The translations under genes and the position numbers were made by a program. Positions 33,691 through 43,632 of a DNA stretch of 64,000 nucleotides are shown here, in pieces. The notes beneath the pieces are model-generated. The model was not told the DNA's origin. It did no database searches and saw only the letters and a program-made list of their open reading frames with translations. Position 1 is the first letter of the stretch. Each line of letters starts with the position of its first letter. Location: NCBI GenBank assembly GCA_900766265.1, contig CAAFUS010000018.1, forward strand, positions 1 to 64,000. The letters are read 5' to 3'. The stretch comes from Pseudomonadaceae bacterium. GTDB taxonomy: Bacteria; Pseudomonadota; Gammaproteobacteria; Pseudomonadales; Pseudomonadaceae.

Positions 33691-35981
33691 GCCAAGCACG
33701 GCTGAGGGACTTTCCCGGCGGCATCCATCCGCCGGAATGCAAGGCACTCTCCAATCGCACCCCGATCCAGCCGGCGCCGCTGCCGCGTGTCCTGTGCATC
33801 CCCCTCGGCCAGTCCATAGGCGAACCGGCCGAGCCCTGCGTTGCAGTCGGTGACCGAGTGCTTAAAGGGCAGAAGATCGGCCAGGCCAGCGGCACCTTGG
33901 GGGTCGCCCTGCATGCGCCGAGCTCCGGCGTGGTGACCGCCATCGGCCCGCAACCCTATCCCCACGTCTCCGGGCTGCCGGCACCGGCCATCGTGATCGA
34001 AACAGACGGGCAGGAACAGTGGACAGAGCTGGAGCCCTGCGACGATTTTCGTCGCGAGCCCGTCGACGCTCTGCTCGCGCGCATCCGCGAGGCGGGCATC
34101 AGCGGATTGGGCGGCGCGGGTTTTCCGACCGCGGCCAAGCTCGCCGCAGCGCCGCGGCAAAAAGTCCGCACGCTGATCATCAACGGCGCCGAATGCGAGC
34201 CCTACATCACCGCCGACGACCTGCTGATGCGGGAAAAGCCGGTCGCGCTGGTGCGAGGTATCGAGATCCTCGTGCACCTGCTCGATCCCGAAGAGGTGCT
34301 GATCGGCATCGAGGACAACAAGCCCGAGGCCATCGCGGCGTTGCAGGCCGCCATCGGCGAGCGGCCATTCGCCGTGCGGGTCATCCCGACCCGCTATCCG
34401 TCGGGAGGCGAAAAGCAGCTGATCCAGATCCTCACCGGCCTCGAAGTACCTTCTGGCGGACTGCCGATGGACGTCGGCGTGCTCTGCCAGAACGTTGCCA
34501 CCTGCGTAGCGATCCACGACGCCATCGTGCAGGGGCGGCCGCTGATCTCGCGGATCACCACCCTGACCGGCGAAGCACTCGAGCGCCCCATGAACGTGGA
34601 AGTCCTGATCGGCACGCCGGTCGCCGAACTGCTGGAATTCGCCGGCCTGCGCGACAGTCGCCTGCAGCGCCTGCTGATGGGGGGGCCCCTGATGGGCTTC
34701 GCGTTACCCTCTCGCGACGTGCCACTGATCAAGACCACCAACTGCCTGCTCGCCGGCACCGCGGCCGAGCTCCCGCCCCCCGCCCCCGCGCTGCCCTGCA
34801 TCCGCTGCGGCGACTGCGCTGAGGTCTGCCCGGCAAGCCTGCTGCCCCAGCAGCTGCATTTCTTCGCACTGGGTGAGGACTACCCCCAGCTCAGGGCACA
34901 CAACCTGTTCGACTGCATCGAGTGTGGCGCCTGCGCCTACGTCTGCCCGTCGAACCTGCCGCTGGTGCAGTCTTACCGGGCCGCGAAGGCCGATATCCGC
35001 GAGATCGAACTGCGCCAGCACAAGGCCGAGCAATCGCGGATGCGCTTCGAGCAACGCCAGGAACGGTTGCGCCGCGCCGACGAACAGAAAGAGGCCGAGC
35101 GCAAGTCACGTGCCGAAAAGCGGCTGCGCACCCAGGCGGTCGACGCCGAAACCCGCTCGGTCTCCGACCAGGACGACCCGCTGGCCCGGGTGCAGGCGCA
35201 GAAGACCGGGACGCTGTCCGATACGCAGAAGAAGCTGAAGATCGAAGCCAGCATGGCCCAGGTGGCACTGAAAAAGGCGCAGAAGCAATTGGCAGCCCAT
35301 GCTTCGCCCGAGCTCGAGCGTCAGGTCGAGGACCTGCGCAGTGCCGCCGATGCCGCCCAGGCAGCGCTGGAGCGTGCACTGGCCGAACAGCCTTCTCAGG
35401 AGCAGCCCGCCACGCCCACCAACGACGCGGCGCTGAAGAAGCTCCAGATCGAGGCGGCCATGCTGCGCGCGCAGCTACGCAAGCTGGAAACCCTCGACCC
35501 ACCCGATGCCGACTCGGAACGCGAGCTCGGCCGATTGCGCGAGGCACTTCAGGCCACGGAACGGAAACTGGCCGAACTCCAGCCCGGCGAAAGCGCCGCG
35601 ACGCCCGCCTCTAGCGATTCGCTGAAGAAAGCCAAGATCGACCTGGCCATGCGCCGAGCCGCGCTGAAGAAAGCCGAAACGGCCGGTGCCGAACAAGTCC
35701 AGCTGCAGAGTCTACGCGAGCAGCTCGCCGAAGCCGAACGGGCGTTGCATGCCGCCGAAGAACAGTCGCAGCGCCCGGCGCTCGAGCTGATCCGCGTCAA
35801 CAAGCGCCCCATCGACGCGGACACCCGCGCCCTGAAGACCGAGCTGGCTTATGCCCGTGCGGATCTGCGCAAGCTCGAGCGCGACGACAGAGCCACCGCC
35901 GAGACTCTCGATGCGGCGCGCCTGCGCCTGGCCGAGGCGGAGCGTCGGCTGGCCGAACGCCCGACCGAATCGCAGCCGTGA
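33687..35981 (+). CDS. rnfC: Rnf complex subunit C with repeat-rich C-terminal extension
   Basis: RnfC binds NADH and FMN on the cytosolic side and carries two [4Fe-4S] clusters, CIRCGDCAEVCPASL and CIECGACAYVCPSNL (about residues 371-425). The NADH-binding part has ISGLGGAGFPTAAKLA and INGAECEPYITADD. From about residue 511 to the end come four repeats of about 65 residues, each opening with a KKLKIEA-like helix (KKLKIEAS, KKLQIEAA, KKAKIDLA, LKTELAYA) then a long Ala/Glu/Arg helix. The total of 764 residues compares with about 740 in E. coli. The repeats probably form coiled coils; their role is not known to me. Confidence 0.96.
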   Translation: MSQARLRDFPGGIHPPECKALSNRTPIQPAPLPRVLCIPLGQSIGEPAEPCVAVGDRVLKGQKIGQASGTLGVALHAPSSGVVTAIGPQPYPHVSGLPAPAIVIETDGQEQWTELEPCDDFRREPVDALLARIREAGISGLGGAGFPTAAKLAAAPRQKVRTLIINGAECEPYITADDLLMREKPVALVRGIEILVHLLDPEEVLIGIEDNKPEAIAALQAAIGERPFAVRVIPTRYPSGGEKQLIQILTGLEVPSGGLPMDVGVLCQNVATCVAIHDAIVQGRPLISRITTLTGEALERPMNVEVLIGTPVAELLEFAGLRDSRLQRLLMGGPLMGFALPSRDVPLIKTTNCLLAGTAAELPPPAPALPCIRCGDCAEVCPASLLPQQLHFFALGEDYPQLRAHNLFDCIECGACAYVCPSNLPLVQSYRAAKADIREIELRQHKAEQSRMRFEQRQERLRRADEQKEAERKSRAEKRLRTQAVDAETRSVSDQDDPLARVQAQKTGTLSDTQKKLKIEASMAQVALKKAQKQLAAHASPELERQVEDLRSAADAAQAALERALAEQPSQEQPATPTNDAALKKLQIEAAMLRAQLRKLETLDPPDADSERELGRLREALQATERKLAELQPGESAATPASSDSLKKAKIDLAMRRAALKKAETAGAEQVQLQSLREQLAEAERALHAAEEQSQRPALELIRVNKRPIDADTRALKTELAYARADLRKLERDDRATAETLDAARLRLAEAERRLAERPTESQP

Positions 35982-36035
35982 AGCTCCGAACACCCCGCGC
36001 CCTGACCGCCCACTGACCAACCGACCGGAGAGCCG

Positions 36036-37064
36036 ATGGCCCTGCCCCGCCCCACTTCGCCCCATGCCAAGGGCGGCAACCGCACCCAGCAGGTCATGCT
36101 GACGGTGCTGGCCGCGACCTTGCCCGGGGTGCTCGTGCTGACCTGGCTGTACGGCGCCGGCACCCTGATCAACCTGGTCTGGGCCAGCGGCGCGGCCCTG
36201 GCCATCGAAGCCGTGATCCTGCGGATGCGCCAGCGACCGGTGGGCTTCTTCCTGCGCGACGGCAGCGCCCTGGTCACCGCAGTACTGCTGGCGCTGGCAC
36301 TGCCGCCCTATGCGCCTTGGTGGCTCACGCTGATCGCGGTGTCCAGCGCCATCGTGCTCGGCAAGCAGCTCTATGGCGGCCTGGGACAGAACCCATTCAA
36401 CCCGGCGATGGTCGGCTACGTGGTGGTGCTGGTCTCGTTTCCCCTGCAGATGACCACCTGGCCGGTCGCCCACGCGGTGTCACTGGGCGCGGGGCTGCAG
36501 CAGATCATTGGCCTGGTGGCGGCGCCCGACGCCTGGACCCAGGCCACCGCGCTGGATGTCCTAAAGAACAACCAGAGCCTGACAGTCGACGAACTCTGGC
36601 AGGGGCCTGCGTTCGGCCATTTCGGCGGCATCGGCTCGGAAGTGGTGAACCTCGCGTTTCTCGCCGGCGGGCTGTTCCTGCTGCACAGACGCCTCTTCAC
36701 CTGGCATGCGCCGGTGGGCATGCTCGCCGCCCTGTTCGTCATGAGCCTGGTGTTCTGGAACGGTTCGGGCTCCGACTCGAACGGCTCGCCGCTGTTTCAC
36801 CTGCTTAGTGGCGCGACGATGCTTGGCGCCTTCTTCATCGTCACCGACCCGGTCAGCGGCGCGACCAGCAACCGTGGCCGGCTGGTATTCGGCATCGGGG
36901 TCGGGGTGCTGGTCTATGTGATTCGCGCCTGGGGCGGCTATCCCGACGGGGTCGCCTTCGCGGTGCTGCTGATGAACCTCGCCGCACCCACCATCGACTA
37001 CTACACCCGTCCTCGCACCTATGGCCATGCCAAGCCAGTGCGCGGTCTGAAGACGGAGGACTAG
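36036..37064 (+). CDS. rnfD: Rnf complex subunit D
   Basis: RnfD is a multi-helix membrane subunit carrying covalent FMN. The 342-residue protein has PHAKGGNRTQQVML near the N-terminus, GLGQNPFNPAMVGY, and the flavinylation motif VTDPVSGATSNRGRL with the attachment Thr in SGAT. CCGGAGAGCCG precedes the ATG. It follows rnfC by 54 bases, the only sizeable gap in the operon, and is followed by rnfG after two bases. Confidence 0.96.
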   Translation: MALPRPTSPHAKGGNRTQQVMLTVLAATLPGVLVLTWLYGAGTLINLVWASGAALAIEAVILRMRQRPVGFFLRDGSALVTAVLLALALPPYAPWWLTLIAVSSAIVLGKQLYGGLGQNPFNPAMVGYVVVLVSFPLQMTTWPVAHAVSLGAGLQQIIGLVAAPDAWTQATALDVLKNNQSLTVDELWQGPAFGHFGGIGSEVVNLAFLAGGLFLLHRRLFTWHAPVGMLAALFVMSLVFWNGSGSDSNGSPLFHLLSGATMLGAFFIVTDPVSGATSNRGRLVFGIGVGVLVYVIRAWGGYPDGVAFAVLLMNLAAPTIDYYTRPRTYGHAKPVRGLKTED

Positions 37065-37066
37065 CC

Positions 37067-37831
37067 ATGGCGCTGCCGGAAATCAGCCGCTCGATGCTGC
37101 GCAATGCCTTGGTCCTGGCGCTCTTCGCGGTCGTCACGGTAGGCGGCGTCAGCCTGCTGCGCCAGGCGACCGCCGAACGTATCCATCAAGCCGAGCGCGC
37201 CGCGCAGTTTCGTGTCTTGGAGGAGATCCTGCCTGCGGACAGCCATGACAACCTGCTGCTGGACAGCACCCGCGACGTGCAACATTCCCTGCTCGGCTAC
37301 GACACCCCGCGGCCGGCCTATATCGCCATGCGCCAGGGCGTTCCGAGCGCGGTGATCCTGCAGGCCCTCGCGCCGGACGGCTACAGCGGCGCCATCCACC
37401 TGCTGGTCGGCATCGAAGCCGACGGCCGGCTCGCCGGCGTGCGCGTGGTCAGCCACCGCGAGACGCCCGGCCTCGGCGATCGTATCGAAACCGGCAAGAG
37501 CGACTGGATTCTGGGATTCAGCGGCAAGTCGCTGCAGGATCCCGAGCCATCGCGCTGGGGGGTCAAGCGCGACCGCGGCGCCTTCGACCAGTTCGTCGGC
37601 GCCACCATCACGCCCCGGGCAGTGGTCAAGGCCGTGCATGGCGCGCTGCAGTATTTCGAAGCCAACCGCGAGGCCCTGCTCGCCACCGACGCCCTGCAGC
37701 CAGCCCCGGACGGCGCGTTGGAGCGGCCCGAAGCGGCCAGGGTGCCCGCGACCCATTCCGGGGTCGGCAGCGATGCGGCGCGCGATCAGGTCCCGGCCGG
37801 CGAACCCCACCCGGAGGATGGAGCGCCCTGA
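37067..37831 (+). CDS. rnfG: Rnf complex subunit G
   Basis: RnfG is anchored by one N-terminal helix (RNALVLALFAVVTVGGVSLL) with the rest in the periplasm, and carries covalent FMN on Thr in FVGATITPRAVV. The segment GVRVVSHRETPGLGDRIE is typical of the FMN-binding domain. At 254 residues it is longer than E. coli RsxG (about 206), because of a C-terminal tail rich in Pro, Ala and acidic residues of about 40 residues that follows the domain. Its stop shares a base with the rnfE start. Confidence 0.95.
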   Translation: MALPEISRSMLRNALVLALFAVVTVGGVSLLRQATAERIHQAERAAQFRVLEEILPADSHDNLLLDSTRDVQHSLLGYDTPRPAYIAMRQGVPSAVILQALAPDGYSGAIHLLVGIEADGRLAGVRVVSHRETPGLGDRIETGKSDWILGFSGKSLQDPEPSRWGVKRDRGAFDQFVGATITPRAVVKAVHGALQYFEANREALLATDALQPAPDGALERPEAARVPATHSGVGSDAARDQVPAGEPHPEDGAP

Positions 37832-38544
37832 TGAGCACCTCGAACCTTCGCGAACTGAGCCTCAACGGCCTGTGGCGCAATAACCCGGCGCTGGTGCAGC
37901 TGCTGGGCCTCTGCCCTCTGCTCGGCGTCAGCAACTCGGCTGTCAACGCGCTGGGCCTGGGTCTTGCGACCCTGCTGGTGCTGACCTGCTCCAACGTTGC
38001 CGTCTCGCTGGTACGCGGCGTGGTGAACACCGCCGTGCGCCTGCCGGCGTTCGTGATGATCATCGCGGCGCTGACCACCTGCATCGAATTGCTGATGCAG
38101 GCCTTCACCTACGAGCTGTACCAGATCCTCGGCATCTTCATCCCGCTGATCACCACCAACTGCGTGATCCTCGGTCGTGCCGACGGCTTCGCCTCGCGCC
38201 ACCCCCCCCTCGTCGCCGCCCACGACGGCGTGATGATGGGCCTGGGCTTCTGTGCCGTGCTGGTGGTGCTCGGCAGTCTGCGGGAGCTGATCGGCACCGG
38301 CGCGGTGCTGGCCAACATGCACCTGCTGTTCGGCCCCGTGGCCGCCGGGTGGAAGCTCACCCTGGTGCAGAATCACGAAGGCTTTCTGCTGGCGATCCTG
38401 CCGCCGGGCGCGTTCATCGTCCTCGGCCTGCTGATCGCACTGAAGAACCGTATCGACCATCACCTGGCCGAGCGTGCCCGGCCTGCCGCTCAACAAACGC
38501 CGTCGGCCAGCCGCCGCGTCAGGGTCACCGGCGTGATCGAGTGA
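37831..38544 (+). CDS. rnfE: Rnf complex subunit E
   Basis: RnfE is the second NqrD/E-like membrane subunit. The 237-residue protein has six helices and the paired conserved regions LLGLCPLLGVSNSAVNALGL and IPLITTNCVILGRADGFASR, mirrored in RnfA. The start overlaps the rnfG stop (TGATG). It is the last rnf gene; nth follows after 73 bases on the same strand, the classic rsx-nth arrangement. Confidence 0.96.
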   Translation: MSTSNLRELSLNGLWRNNPALVQLLGLCPLLGVSNSAVNALGLGLATLLVLTCSNVAVSLVRGVVNTAVRLPAFVMIIAALTTCIELLMQAFTYELYQILGIFIPLITTNCVILGRADGFASRHPPLVAAHDGVMMGLGFCAVLVVLGSLRELIGTGAVLANMHLLFGPVAAGWKLTLVQNHEGFLLAILPPGAFIVLGLLIALKNRIDHHLAERARPAAQQTPSASRRVRVTGVIE

Positions 38545-38617
38545 AGACCGATGCACGCACATCGGACACCCAACGGACTGCTTGCGGCTTGCCGCCCGAA
38601 GCTTGGAACAGAAGTCA

Positions 38618-39256
38618 ATGAACGCCGCCAAACGCCTGGAAATCTTCCGCCGCTTCCACCAGGAAAATCCCGAACCCAAGACCGAACTGGCGTACAGCAC
38701 GCCGTTCGAACTGCTGATCGCCGTGATCCTCTCCGCCCAGGCCACGGACGTCGGCGTCAACAAGGCTACCGCCCGGCTCTATCCCGTGGCCAACACGCCC
38801 GAGGCGATCTATGCGCTCGGCTACGACGGCCTGTGCGAGTACATCAAGACCATCGGCCTGTACCCGAGTAAGGCGAAAAACGTTCTGGAAACCTGCCGGA
38901 TACTCATCGAGAAGCATCGCAGCCAGGTACCCGACAACCGGGAGGACCTCGAAGCCCTGCCCGGCGTCGGTCGAAAGACAGCGAACGTGGTGCTCAACAC
39001 GGCTTTTCGCCAGTTCACCATGGCGGTCGATACCCATATCTTTCGCGTCGCCAACCGCACCAATATCGCCCCGGGGAAGAACGTGCTCGAGGTGGAGCGC
39101 AAGCTGATCAAGTTCGTCCCCAAGGACTACCTGCTCGATGCCCACCACTGGCTGATCCTGCATGGCCGCTACGTCTGCAAGGCGCGCCGGCCGCAGTGCG
39201 GCAGCTGCCTGATCGAGGATCTGTGCGAGTACAAGCACAAGACGTCGGACGATTGA
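38618..39256 (+). CDS. nth: Endonuclease III
   Basis: Nth is a DNA glycosylase/AP lyase that removes oxidized pyrimidines. The 212-residue protein (E. coli 211) has the helix-hairpin-helix LPGVGRKTANVVL with the catalytic Lys, the Asp in AVDTHIFRVANR, and the [4Fe-4S] cysteines in CKARRPQCGSCLIEDLC (C-x6-C-x2-C-x5-C). The ATG at 38618 is used; an upstream ATG at 38582 adds no conserved sequence. It is probably cotranscribed with rnf. Downstream GATT-gaaaa-AATC plus six T (39283-39300) may be a weak terminator. Confidence 0.96.
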   Translation: MNAAKRLEIFRRFHQENPEPKTELAYSTPFELLIAVILSAQATDVGVNKATARLYPVANTPEAIYALGYDGLCEYIKTIGLYPSKAKNVLETCRILIEKHRSQVPDNREDLEALPGVGRKTANVVLNTAFRQFTMAVDTHIFRVANRTNIAPGKNVLEVERKLIKFVPKDYLLDAHHWLILHGRYVCKARRPQCGSCLIEDLCEYKHKTSDD

Positions 39257-39298
39257 GCGAGCCGGGCATTTTCAGCATCCGCGATTGAAAAAATCTTT

Positions 39299-39327
39299 TT
39301 TACCGCCCTCGGGAATGCCGCTATAAG
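39299..39327 (+). promoter_or_regulatory. Promoter of the small PA3496-type gene
   Basis: TTTACC (39299-39304), 17 bases, then TATAAG (39322-39327) is a fair sigma-70 pair. Transcription would begin near 39334, 35 bases before the GTG start, so the small gene has its own promoter apart from rnf-nth. Confidence 0.5.
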
Positions 39328-39368
39328 GTGCGCCAACAGCGCCCCCGCAGTAGTGGAGTGAGAACACC

Positions 39369-39548
39369 GTGGCCGATAAAGAAGAAATCGAAATCGAAGA
39401 CGATTTCGTCGCCGAAGATGAAGACGATGTCGCCGAAGCCCCTGTCGAAGTGGCAAAGACCAACCTGACCAAGCGTCGGATCATCGACAACCTGCTCGAA
39501 GAGCGTCGCCTGCAGAAGCAGCTGAACGACTTCGACTTCGACATCTGA
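39369..39548 (+). CDS. Small acidic protein, PA3496 family
   Basis: This 59-residue protein begins with GTG (MADKEEIEIEDDFVAEDED) and ends NDFDFDI. The first half is highly acidic, the second has a charged helix KTNLTKRRIIDNLLEERRLQ. It sits directly after nth, as PA3496 does in P. aeruginosa; that family is listed as putative envelope integrity protein, with no clear mechanism. GGAG lies ten bases before the GTG. There is a good promoter before it and a strong hairpin after it, so it looks like a single-gene unit. Short length and GTG start make it easy to miss. Confidence 0.82.
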   Translation: MADKEEIEIEDDFVAEDEDDVAEAPVEVAKTNLTKRRIIDNLLEERRLQKQLNDFDFDI

Positions 39549-39554
39549 ACGAAA

Positions 39555-39577
39555 GAAAGCCCCGCAAGGGGGCTTTC
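39555..39577. terminator. Terminator between the PA3496-type gene and gloA
   Basis: GAAAGCCCC (39555-39563) and GGGGCTTTC (39569-39577) form a perfect 9-bp stem with a GCAAG loop. It lies 6 bases after one stop and 15 bases from the convergent gloA stop, so it can serve both directions. Confidence 0.75.
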
Positions 39578-39591
39578 GTCTCGTTGCCGTA

Positions 39592-39984
39592 TCAGTCTGC
39601 CCGCTTGGGCGACAGCAGCTCGATCTTGTACCCGTCCGGATCCTCGACGAAGGCCAGGATGCTGGTGCCATGCATCATCGGCCCCGGCTCACGGGTAATC
39701 TTGCCGCCCCGCGAGCGGATATCCTCGCAGGCCTTGTAGACGTCCTCCACTTCGAGCGCGATATGACCGTAGCCGGTCCCCAGCTCGTAGCTTTCCACTC
39801 CCCAGTTATGGGTCAGCTCGATCACGCTGTTGTTCGCTTCGTCGCCATAGCCGACGAACGCGAGCGTGAACTTGCCCTCCGGATAGTCCTTGCGCCGCAA
39901 AAGGGTCATACCAAGCACTTCGGTGTAGAACGCGATGGAGCGCTCCATGTCGCCGACGCGGAACATCGTATGCAGCAGTCTCAT
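39592..39984 (-). CDS. gloA: Lactoylglutathione lyase (glyoxalase I)
   Basis: GloA converts the methylglyoxal-glutathione hemithioacetal to S-lactoylglutathione. The 130-residue protein has the metal ligands His5, Glu56, His74 and Glu122 at exactly the E. coli positions (LLHTMF, VIELTHNWG, YGHIALEV, YKIELL), which suggests the short Ni/Co-type enzyme. GAGGAG lies eight bases before the ATG at 39984; a longer frame to 40266 runs through terminators and is rejected. It is downstream of argG on the same strand but separated by a terminator. Confidence 0.96.
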   Translation of the reverse strand: MRLLHTMFRVGDMERSIAFYTEVLGMTLLRRKDYPEGKFTLAFVGYGDEANNSVIELTHNWGVESYELGTGYGHIALEVEDVYKACEDIRSRGGKITREPGPMMHGTSILAFVEDPDGYKIELLSPKRAD

Positions 39985-40011
39985 AAGTTTTCTCCTCACG
40001 GCTGAAAAACG

Positions 40012-40064
40012 AACCCCGGTTCTTCGACCGGGGTTTTTAGGGTCCGCTCCTCGAAGAGGAGCGG
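40012..40064 (-). terminator. Double hairpin after argG
   Basis: AACCCCGGT (40012-40020) pairs with ACCGGGGTT (40027-40035); on the argG strand this stem is followed within a few bases by TTTTT, and T-runs flank it on both sides. A second perfect hairpin, CCGCTCCTC-GAA-GAGGAGCGG (40044-40064), lies just before it. Together they separate argG from gloA. Confidence 0.75.
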
Positions 40065-40168
40065 GACGGGGCAGCTCGCCTGGCTCAACCGCCGCAGCGG
40101 GTCTCCATCTCCCGCAGGAGAACGAAGCGACACGGCGGTCGCAGCCCGGGTCTTGCCCTGTCAGGGCA

Positions 40169-41386
<1,218 letters not shown>

Positions 41387-41465
41387 CGCCATCCACTCCC
41401 GGGGTTCGTGCGGAAAAGCGCGATTCTACTGGTCGCGACGTCGCTTTTACAGTGGGCGGAGGGAA

Positions 41466-42371
41466 TCAGGAAGCCGGCACCATGCCCGGCAGAACAGCGG
41501 CCGCGGTCTCGGGAAGGGGCGCGTGCCGCAGCAACTGCAGCGTCACCCGGCGATTCTTGCCACGGTTGGCCGCGTTGTTGTTCGGTACCAGCGGATAGCG
41601 CTCGCCGTGAAAGCGCAGGGTCACCTGGTCCTCGCCGATGCCGTTGGCCAGCAGATACTCCCTGACCGCCAGCGCGCGCCGACGCGACAGATCGCGGTTG
41701 GCCAGGCGATTGCCGCTGTTGTCGGAATGGCCATCGAGCTGGATGTGCTTGATGCCGGGGTCGGCCTTGATGAACTGGAGGATGATGTCCAGCTTCGCGC
41801 GACCGACATCGTCGAGTTCGACCGCATTGTTGGTGAAGGCAATATTGGTATGTTTGATCTGGTCGAAATTCACCGGCAGCAGCTTCGCGGTGCAGGCCAG
41901 GTAATCGCCGTAGGCCTTGGCGAACCGCGCCGGCAGCAGGCGCACCTCCAGCGCATCGCCACCGTGCAGCGTGCGATGGCGCACCACCGGGCTGCGGCCT
42001 TCAAGAAGCCCCGTCAGCAGGCGACCTGCCTGCAATTGGGTGCTGTTGAAGGGAATGTCCCCCGGACCGACCGGCACCACGCCCAGATTGATGTCACCGC
42101 GGGCAGGCTGCCAGGGAGCTGCCGCCGCGAGCAGCGTCGCCGAGCCGTTGGCCAGCCAGCGATCGTTGGCCTTGAGACGGAAAATCGCCTGCTCGCCGGC
42201 GCGCCGCACGAACTCGCCTGCCCCGAAGCCGGCGATCGGCTGCGCCAGACGGCATTCGAACTGATCGCCCTCGACCTGCCACTCCACCTTCTCCAGACGC
42301 GTCTGAAAGGTGATGGCATGGGCCGGCTGGACGACCAGCAGGCTGAACAGGACTAGGGAACGCAGGCGCAC
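41466..42371 (-). CDS. motY: Flagellar stator-associated protein MotY
   Basis: MotY forms the T-ring around the base of the flagellar motor and helps anchor stators at the peptidoglycan. It has a signal peptide (LVLFSLLVVQPAHA-ITFQ), an N-terminal MotY-specific domain (EWQVEGDQFECRLAQPIAGF) and a C-terminal OmpA domain that binds peptidoglycan (IQLDGHSDNSGNRLANRDLS, RRRALAVREYL, NRGKNRRV). I prefer the GTG at 42371 (301 residues), which has GGAG six bases upstream, over the ATG at 42398, which has none. Gene order argG-motY-pyrC-rnt matches P. aeruginosa. Confidence 0.9.
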   Translation of the reverse strand: MRLRSLVLFSLLVVQPAHAITFQTRLEKVEWQVEGDQFECRLAQPIAGFGAGEFVRRAGEQAIFRLKANDRWLANGSATLLAAAAPWQPARGDINLGVVPVGPGDIPFNSTQLQAGRLLTGLLEGRSPVVRHRTLHGGDALEVRLLPARFAKAYGDYLACTAKLLPVNFDQIKHTNIAFTNNAVELDDVGRAKLDIILQFIKADPGIKHIQLDGHSDNSGNRLANRDLSRRRALAVREYLLANGIGEDQVTLRFHGERYPLVPNNNAANRGKNRRVTLQLLRHAPLPETAAAVLPGMVPAS

Positions 42372-42588
42372 AGCGGGCTCCGCAGAGGATGTATTCATCT
42401 GGAGGTATCGGTGGGTGGCGATAAAACTTGAGCGCCGGTCCCGGGCTTGCGCATCTCTGCGGCCTGTACCGCCGCGCCCGCGTGCTGGCGGAGCGCGGCA
42501 TAGCCCCCGTATCGCCGGTTAACGCGGCGTGCCGCCGCATGGCTTTTCCGGTAGCATTCCCGCACGTTCGACCCGCCTGGAAGTCTGC

Positions 42589-43632
42589 ATGTCCGATCGA
42601 CTCACCCTGCTGCGCCCCGATGACTGGCACATCCACCTGCGCGACGGCGACGCGCTGTCCCATACCGTCGCCGACGCCTCCCGCCAGTTCGCCCGGGCGA
42701 TCATCATGCCCAACCTGGTTCCCCCGGTACGCAACGCCGAAGAGGCCGGTGCCTATCGCCAGCGCATCCTCGCCGCCCGGCCCGCCGGGAGCCGCTTCGA
42801 CCCGCTTATGGTGCTTTATCTCACCGACGCCACGCGCCCGGAAGACGTCCGCCAGGCGAAGGCATCGGGCTTCGTCCACGCCGCCAAGCTCTATCCAGCG
42901 GGGGCGACGACCAACTCCGCCTCGGGCGTGACCCGTATCGACAACATTTTCGCGGTACTCGAGGTGATGGCCGAGGTAGGCCTGCCGCTGCTGGTGCATG
43001 GCGAAGTTACCCGCCCGGAGATCGATGTCTTCGACCGGGAAAAACATTTCATCGACGAGCACCTGACCCGTGTCGTCGAACGCTTCCCGACCCTCAAGGT
43101 GGTGTTCGAGCACATCACCACTCGTGATGCGGTGCAGTTCGTCGAGACTGCACCGGCCACCGTGGGCGCCACGATCACCGCGCATCACCTGCTCTACAAC
43201 CGCAACCACATGCTAGTGGGCGGGATCCGGCCGCATTTCTACTGCCTGCCGATCCTCAAGCGAAACACCCACCAGGAAGCGCTGCTCGATGCCGCCACAA
43301 GCGGCAATCGGAAATTCTTCCTCGGTACGGACTCGGCGCCCCACGCCCAGCACGCTAAGGAATCGGCCTGCGGCTGTGCGGGCTGCTACACCGCCTTCGC
43401 CGCCATCGAGCTCTATGCCGAGGCGTTCGAACAACGCGGCGCGCTCGACCGGCTGGAGCCTTTCGCCAGCCACTTCGGCGCAGACTTCTACGGGCTGCCC
43501 CGCAACACCGAGCAGATCACCCTGGTGCGCGAGAGCTGGACGGTACCGGCACAGCTGCCTTTCGGCGAAAGGCAGCTGGTGCCTTTGCGGGCAGGCGAAT
43601 CCCTGCAATGGCGACTGGAGACCGGCGCATGA
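42589..43632 (+). CDS. pyrC: Dihydroorotase
   Basis: PyrC closes carbamoyl-aspartate to dihydroorotate in pyrimidine synthesis. The 347-residue protein is the short E. coli type, with metal ligands in DDWHIHLRDGD, the carboxylated Lys in HAAKLYPAGATTN, His in LLVHGEVTRPEIDVFDRE and FEHITTRDAV, and the catalytic Asp in FLGTDSAPHA. ATG 42589 matches homologue starts; a longer frame to 42529 is rejected. The stop overlaps the rnt start by 4 bases. Confidence 0.97.
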   Translation: MSDRLTLLRPDDWHIHLRDGDALSHTVADASRQFARAIIMPNLVPPVRNAEEAGAYRQRILAARPAGSRFDPLMVLYLTDATRPEDVRQAKASGFVHAAKLYPAGATTNSASGVTRIDNIFAVLEVMAEVGLPLLVHGEVTRPEIDVFDREKHFIDEHLTRVVERFPTLKVVFEHITTRDAVQFVETAPATVGATITAHHLLYNRNHMLVGGIRPHFYCLPILKRNTHQEALLDAATSGNRKFFLGTDSAPHAQHAKESACGCAGCYTAFAAIELYAEAFEQRGALDRLEPFASHFGADFYGLPRNTEQITLVRESWTVPAQLPFGERQLVPLRAGESLQWRLETGA

